From Pictodentalium vernedei (Eukaryota > Mollusca > Scaphopoda > Dentaliida > Dentaliidae): a DNA stretch of 64,000 nt. A program made the position numbers and the translations under genes. The stretch's first letter is position 1, and each line of letters opens with the position of its first letter. This document shows positions 58,291 to 64,000 of this stretch, piece after piece. The notes beneath the pieces are model-generated. The model saw nothing but the letters and a program-made list of their open reading frames with translations, was not told the origin of the DNA and did not search any database. The stretch lies in assembly GCA_031216915.1 (NCBI GenBank), contig CM062294.1, positions 389,785,217 to 389,849,216 on the forward strand, written 5' to 3'.

Positions 58291-58815
58291 TAGAAACTGA
58301 CAGAATGATCCTCAGAACCTCACCGCCAACAACGTACCGCGACACCCGACTCCAACATCAGTCATCCCAGTGCTACACAAGAATGACAAGAGTGTGCAGG
58401 TGTGTATCAACTAAAGTCGATATCAGTCCTCCAAACTCCACAACAATATATATATATATAACTGAGATACATGAATAATAATAATCATAATTAAATTAAA
58501 AATATTTTTTGTAAACAAATTTTTTTTGTTGAAAAACGCCCAAGTTCCCAAAGGGAACATGACGAGCCCAAGGGCATTCCGATAGAGCCTAAGTGTGGAC
58601 AAAATCCAAAATTTTATGAGCTACACTACCGGAATAATAATCCATGTATTCTACAGTATATTACAGTAACAGAATATAAGAAACTACCTAAATATGAGAA
58701 TGCTGATAATGTAAACAACGTCAATGTAAACAAAACATCAGGCACACAAAAAGGCCCAAAATCAGAACCAATTGAAATGCTATCAAATGCAAAGCTAGAT
58801 CTTCATATGAAGAAA
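58291..58815 (-). other. DIRS-B leader fragment, copy F
   Basis: Parallel to about 19690-20180 of B1, with a (TA)n run at about 58446-58462. It breaks off at the start of H5. Confidence 0.65.
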
Positions 58816-60999
58816 ATGAAAGTGTCAATGACACTGTAGCTCAACTTGTCAAGACAAAGACATGCACATGTATAGTATGTGACACAGCAATGACAAACAT
58901 CTAGGTAATGACCTGATAACAAAGGTACATATAAAGTATTGTAATGGTCTGTACATAAATACTGACCATTGCCTGTAACAAATGTATAGGTAAAGTATTG
59001 TAAAGGTGGGTGACAGTCAGATGCTAAACTAGAAAAGAAATCTTTAAGTCCCAGAGTGGGTCTGACTGAACCCCAAAATATTTGTTCTCATAGCACAGTG
59101 ATAACAAAGGCACCCCAAAACACACTCGTTCCTGTCCCAAGGTGAAAACAAAGGTACCCAAGAAGTTTTGTGAAGATCAGTTCATAAATACGAGCTGTAT
59201 AGAACTTGTGACAAAAAACTGATTGGACCTAATTTTGGTACAAAATGGCCACTGGCAGCCATCTTGAATTTTGGACCGTACCCAGAAACACTCATTCTCG
59301 TCCCAAGGTGATAACAAAGGTACCCAAGAAGTTTTGTGAAGATCGGTTCATAAATACAGCCTCTACCTTGAGCCGTATTGACATGTGTGCTCACATTGTG
59401 CAAGTAGCACTGAATAAGTCAAAGTTCATCTAATTTGCATAATTTCTGCACGAAAAAAAACCCCTTAGAATATGTGATGTATTCCATGTTACTAAACATT
59501 CATACAAAAATTTATTCAAATCAGAACTTTCATACAGAAGTTCTGTACAAAAGACTGATTGCACTAATTTTGGTACAAAATGGCTGCTGGTGGCCATCTT
59601 GAATTTCGGACCACACCCAAAAACACTCGCTCTCATCCCACGGTGATAACAAAGGTACCCAACAAGGTTCGTAAAGATTGGTTCATAAATATGGCCTCTA
59701 GTCTGAGCTGTATAGAAGTTGTGTACAAAAAACTGATTAGACCTAATTTCGGTACAAAATGGCCACTGGCAGCCATCTTGAATTTTAGACCGCACCCAGA
59801 AACACTCGTTCTCGTCCCAAGGTGATAACAAAGGTACCCAAGACATTTCGTGAAGATCAGTTAATAAATACAGACTCAAATCTGAGCCGTATTGACATGT
59901 GTATTTAATGTGTGTAAGTCGCACTGAAATATCAAAGTTCATCTAATTTGCATAATTTATGCACGAGAAAGAAACCCGTATTATATGTGATGTATCCCAT
60001 TGTACTAAACATTCACACAAAAAATTATTCAAATCAGCGCTTTCAAATGGAAGTTCTGTGCAAAAATCTGATTGCACCTAAGTTTGTACAAAATGGCTGC
60101 CATCAGCCATCTTGAATTTCGGACCGGACCCCAAAACACTCGTTCTCGTCCCACGGTGATACCAAAGGTACCCAAGAAGTTTCGTAAAGATCGGTTCATA
60201 AATACGGCCTCCAGCCCGAGCCGTATTGGCATTTGCACTTACAGTGCTGAAATTAACCCCAAAAAACATCAAAATTAATCTAATTTGCACAATTTACGCA
60301 CGAGAAAAAACCCTGTATTATATGTGATGTACCCCATGGTACTAAACATTCATACAAAAAATTATTCAAATCAGAGCTTTCATATGGAAGTTCTGTACAA
60401 AAAACAGATTTCTGCATCGTCGGAACAAAATGGCGGCTGGCAGCCATCTTGAATTTCGGACCGCACCCAAAAACAGTCGTTCTCGTCCCACGGTCATAAC
60501 AAAGGTACCCAAGAAGTTTCGTAAAGATCGGTTCATAAATACGGCCTCTAGCCCGAGCCATAGCAGCTTGGCACTTACAGCTCTGAAAGTAACACTAAAT
60601 AAATCAAAGTCAGTCTAATTTGCATAATTTACGCACGAGAAAAAAACCCGTATTATATGTGATGTATCCCATGGTACTAAACATTTATACAAAACTTTAT
60701 TCAAATCAGAACTTTCATACAGAAGTTCTGTACAAAAAACTGATTTTTGCATCATCGGTACAAAATGGCCACTGGCAGCCATCTTGAATTTCGGACCACA
60801 CCTAAAAACACTCGTTCCCGTCCCAGGGTCATAACAAAGGTACACAAGAAGTTTCGTAAAGATCGGTTCATAAATACGACCTCTAGCCCGAGCCATAGCC
60901 AATTGTTGACGTACGGACAGACGGACGGACGGACGGACGGACAGACGGACGACGGGCCATGACAATAGCTCAAATTTGACTTCGTCAAAGTTGAGCTAA
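58816..60999 (+). mobile_element. Helitron-like non-autonomous element H5
   Basis: The 5' end TGAAAGTGTCAATGACACT is shared with H3. AGCTCAACTT near the 5' end is complementary to AAGTTGAGCT at the 3' end. The 3' hairpin (TTTGAC/GTCAAA, loop TTC, 60975-60989) is followed by GTTGAGCTAA (60990-60999). The interior holds long tandem repeats and a (GGAC)n run (60916-60952). No coding sequence is seen. Confidence 0.8.
59080..60900 (+). repeat. Long tandem repeats in H5
   Basis: The block AAAATGGC...AGCCATCTTGAATTT recurs near 59244, 59577, 59757, 60089, 60428 and 60764. The block ACTAAACATTCATAC recurs near 59490, 60005, 60338 and 60677, giving a full unit of about 335-340 bp and a short unit of about 180 bp. 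Open frames on both strands here are products of the repeat. Confidence 0.9.
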
Positions 61000-61693
61000 A
61001 AATAGAGTACAAATGAGTTTTAGTTTCGTTTGCGAAAGGAGTGTCTCTCATTTATAAATTTGACTTGTGTTTTGCAATTTTGTATTTGTATTTATTTTAG
61101 AGAATATATTCGAATGTGGAAATTATTCACCATCAACAGCCATAATTAATGATTCAGAACACAAGGTCCCATGTGAAAAATTAATATACTTGGGAGAAAA
61201 GTGCGCTGGTCATTCATGACCAGTTGGATACAGTTAGTGCCAGTCACATCGACGTTTCGTGGCAGTACTGTCCGTGACCGACCACTTATTTCCAGGCCTG
61301 CTGCACCAGTCTTCAAAGAAAGTATATTACACAAAGGAAAGAGGAGGGGATCATCTGGTTCGATTTGCGAAGAACATACACAGAAAAAATAGAGTACAAA
61401 TGAGTTTCAGTTTCGTTTGCGAAAGGAGTGTCTCTCATTTATAAATTTGTCTTGTGTTTTGCGATTTTGTATTTGTGTTTATTTTAGAGAATATATTAGA
61501 ATGTGGAAATTATTCACCATCAACAGCCATAATTAATGATTCAGAACACAAGGTCTCGTGTGAAAAATTAATATACTTGGGGAGAAAAATGCGCTGGTCA
61601 TTCATGACCAGTTGGATACAGTTAGTGCTGGTCACATCGACGTTTCGTGGCAGTACTGTCCGTGACCGACCACTTATTTCCAGGCCTGCTGCA
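60998..61693 (+). repeat. 308-bp direct duplication with exon-like content
   Basis: 60998-61305 and 61386-61693 are near-identical, offset 388 bp. Each unit carries a pyrimidine stretch and TTTTAG followed by an open frame. The second gives 84 codons ending AAGQHK, the first is broken near 61200. A palindrome CTGGTCATTCATGACCAG is conserved. I do not recognise the encoded sequence on either strand. It could be an exon of an unknown gene or part of a transposon. Confidence 0.6.
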
Positions 61694-61754
61694 GGGCAAC
61701 ATAAGTGAGCGAGTGCAGGTCAATAACAAAATTGTATTTTTGCGGTTTGTGCTA

Positions 61755-62175
61755 CAGTAGAGCCCACTTATTTGGATATCTCTTAATTGTATATCCCTGT
61801 TAACTGAATATAATTTCCCAACACAAAACCATTTACCATAACTCCAGTACAAATTTGACCTGTTAATTGAATATGGGTTATAGAGTAAACTCCTATTAAT
61901 TGAATAAAAAATCTTGTAACATGTCGAGAAATTACCCTGACTCTCCCCAGTTTTCCTTTGGTTATAGACTTATTTGGCCTCAGTACATCCAATACAGGCA
62001 TTTAATCTATTATATCTTGTTTGTCAGGGCTCATGGAGCTCTGTCAAACAAGATATAATAGAATAAATGCTAAGTTTATCTCTAGAATACAGGAAATTGA
62101 CACAATGCCTATTAATTGAATACTCCTGTTAATTGAATAATTTTCATTGGCAATTCAATTAACAGAGTTCCACTG
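61755..62175. mobile_element. pogo/Tc1-like MITE M2
   Basis: 421 bp flanked by TA. Inverted ends are CAGTAGAGCCCACTTATTTG and CAATTAACAGAGTTCCACTG. It has the same central palindrome as M1 with some base changes. Confidence 0.82.
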
Positions 62176-62321
62176 TATTGTTATCTCGTCACTTTAAGTT
62201 GATTCCCCACAAAGAGATTATACAGCTGGGTGTTGTGGGCCTTTAATTTGCTGGTTTCGTACTTGTTTGCAAGTGATACAATTACCAAAAACAGCAATAT
62301 TTTTTCCGGTTTACTAAAAAA

Positions 62322-62869
62322 CAAGAGGCCTCTCGGCCAAGATAGCTCTGCCCGGGGCAACTACTTTCAGGGGCAGCCATATACAGGGTAACATTTGATC
62401 CCCAACCTCTGATTCTGATAACCCTTTACCAAACACGGATAGCAGACATCATCATTTTTTGTCTCAAAAACATAGCTTATGGCCCCTCATTGGAACAAGT
62501 TTGTTGAGTTTGTTTAATGAAGGCTCATTAGCTTTGTTTATTAGACAAAAATTAAAAACATAATAAAATTTGGCAAATACATTGGTGTTACTTTGACCAG
62601 GTAGTCTGTGACCTTAACTTTGATGGATACAGACCTTATTGTGATCGATGGCACACTGCCTAGTGACAATACATACTGTTATAAAGTTTTCTTAAAAAAT
62701 ATCCAGTGGTAAAGAAATTATGGCTTGGACAAACAAAATGATGACATTTTCCTGAGTGATACCTTTACCATGTCGCCTGTGACCTTGACCTTGATGGATA
62801 CAGACCTTATTGTGATTGATGGCATACTGCCTATTGACAATACATATTGTTATAAAGTTTTGTTAAAAA
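62322..62869 (+). mobile_element. Helitron-like element H4, 5' part, interrupted by copy G
   Basis: Starts CAAGAGGCCTCTCGGCC after an A, like H1. It contains a dispersed TTTTTGTCTCAAAAACATAG module (about 62456) and two units of about 171 bp (GTGACCTTRACYTTGATGG at 62608 and 62779). Copy G begins in the second unit; the rest lies beyond the window. Confidence 0.65.
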
Positions 62870-64000
62870 GTTAAAAAATTTATAGTAATTTATATATTTT
62901 TTATACTTACCAATGACCCAGACATAGCTGGTGCTAACTCTTAAAATATAGGGCCAAACACAAATTTTGCCCCCCAATCCCCAAAATTTGCATCTAAAAC
63001 TAAAGAAAACATGTCCTGAGAGGCCCTCCACACTTCGCCCCTACTGCGCATGCGCAGTGTCAAGGACGTTCCGAAATTGGCGCCATTTATCATTCTAATA
63101 ACCAGTGCCTGGTAAGCGCTATGTACTCAGCGGGGAGGCAAGAGTTCCCAACTCCTGGGAGGGCCATCCCCGTCTGGGTCATTGGTAAGTATAAAAAATA
63201 TATAAATTACTATAAATTTTTTAACATTTTTATACTGTACCAATGACCCAGACATAGCTGAATAGTAAAAAGGCTGGAGGGCCAAGGACATAGAGCAAAA
63301 TGGAATACGCTCAATAAAATAAAATAGAGTCATCCCCTGTAGGGAAAAGAAGTAATAGGCCTTACATGTATCTTTCTTATTTATGATAAATTAGAAAGAT
63401 ACAACACCTTCCAAAAATTGAGCTTCATACATCCATGTACTCTATAAATATCCAATAATCCTTATACTAATAATTTTTAAAGTAAGCCAATAATAAAGTA
63501 AGTCTAGAGAATAGAGACTCTTATACTCCTAAAAGTGTGTGAGAATTGCATAATCATGTCCGTTGACATATGCAATATTCAAAAGCTATACTTTAAAAAC
63601 TAAGACTTGAATGAATTTTATAAACTTAAACTTCTCACTAAACAACCATCCCAATAACAGCTCAGAATTACTAACTCCGGAGGAGGTATCCCCTTGTTTT
63701 CATAGTAAAAACAGGTGACCCAAGGGAACACCCTCCCCCCCCCCCCCCCTTTTCTTGCCCTGGGTCAAATAGCCCAGAGCGAAGAGGGCAGCCGAACGGA
63801 GACACTGCCGAAACAGACAGCCTACCTAGCTATAGTAGCAACTGTTAAGTGAATGACATTCTGAGCAGTAGATAATAGACCTAACAATAGAGGCCTCCAG
63901 AAATGGACTCGATATTTCTGAGATAAAATTCATGAATGGATGGCTGAGCGCAATGAGCAGCCTTCAAAAAATCTATAATAGCAACACTATTAATGTAAGC
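62870..64000 (-). mobile_element. Defective DIRS-A-like copy G, 3' part (runs off the window)
   Basis: Starts with GTTAAAAAA at 62870 in an A-run of H4. Left terminal repeat, internal complementary region (junction AAC about 63223), 3' non-coding region and the start of a recombinase remnant (from about 63838). Nearly identical to copy D over the whole 1.13 kb, including shared lesions. The host sequence on its left is unrelated to that of D. Confidence 0.88.

Larger units (their letters stand above)
52205..58815 (-). mobile_element. DIRS-B copy F, truncated at its 5' end
   Basis: Left terminal repeat (52205-52470), internal complementary region (about 52480-52580), non-coding block, RT-RNaseH remnant, gag remnant and part of the leader. 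It then stops at 58815 where H5 begins, and no right terminal repeat follows H5. F lacks the gag duplication seen in B1 and E and retains the RNase H Asp (MMDVS), so it represents a different lineage. Confidence 0.82.

Noticed and set aside
58818..58835. rho-independent-type terminator at AGTGTCAATGACACT
   Set aside because: The hairpin is shared by the 5' ends of H3 and H5, and the DNA is eukaryotic. It is an element end.
1..64000. tRNA or rRNA genes
   Set aside because: I looked for tRNA A/B boxes with cloverleaf pairing and for rRNA blocks and saw none that I could support by eye.

Overview
This is eukaryotic, intron-bearing, AT-rich DNA, almost certainly from an invertebrate animal. A bivalve mollusc is my best guess, inferred from abundant DIRS elements and rolling-circle-type elements with tandem-repeat cores; no sequence here proves the species. 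The only host gene I recognise is the 3' part of SGF29 (SAGA-associated factor 29) on the minus strand. Three exons (50887-50980, 25109-25177, 24413-24529) encode the last 92 residues, including the H3K4me3-binding aromatic cage. One intron is about 25.7 kb, and the upstream intron runs off the window at 64000. Nearly everything else is transposons. The dominant theme is DIRS-type tyrosine-recombinase retrotransposons: eight copies, all on the minus strand, many inserted in one another. Two main families are seen. DIRS-A has gag, RT-RNaseH-methyltransferase-like and recombinase reading frames, and its left end starts GTTAAAAAA. DIRS-B has a related gag and RT, but a non-coding block where the recombinase should be. 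Layout: 1-2319 is the 5' part of a DIRS-A copy (A1) with an open gag. 2320-20851 is a degenerate DIRS-B copy (B1) split by a DIRS-A copy (A2, 4590-16012), which is itself split by a 4.57 kb Helitron-like element (H1, 10437-15005) with fifteen 167-bp tandem repeats. 20852-24392 is the region 3' of SGF29, with a hAT-like element, fold-back elements and a TTAA-flanked MITE 20 bp past the stop codon. 24393-27523 holds the two last SGF29 exons and intron sequence. 27524-48312 is a three-level nest in the large intron: DIRS copy C holds Helitron-like H3 and H2 and DIRS-B copy E, and E holds a deleted DIRS-A-like copy D. 48313-52204 holds intron, a pogo-like MITE, palindromes and the third SGF29 exon. 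52205-58815 is DIRS-B copy F, cut short at its 5' end. 58816-60999 is Helitron-like H5, followed by a 308-bp direct duplication, a second pogo-like MITE, the start of Helitron-like H4 (62322) and DIRS copy G (62870 to the end), which is nearly identical to D. In A2 the gag would form the particle and bind RNA, RT-RNaseH would make cDNA, the inverted terminal repeats and internal complementary region would template a circle, and the recombinase would integrate it. A2 itself carries lesions (amber stop in gag, deletion before RT, frameshift in the recombinase), so it is probably dead as it stands. The main points of interest are transposition of visibly defective DIRS copies, covarying 3' hairpins of the Helitron-like elements, many hairpins whose pairing outlasts their sequence, and perfect palindromes resembling NRF-1 and E2F sites in the DIRS terminal repeats.
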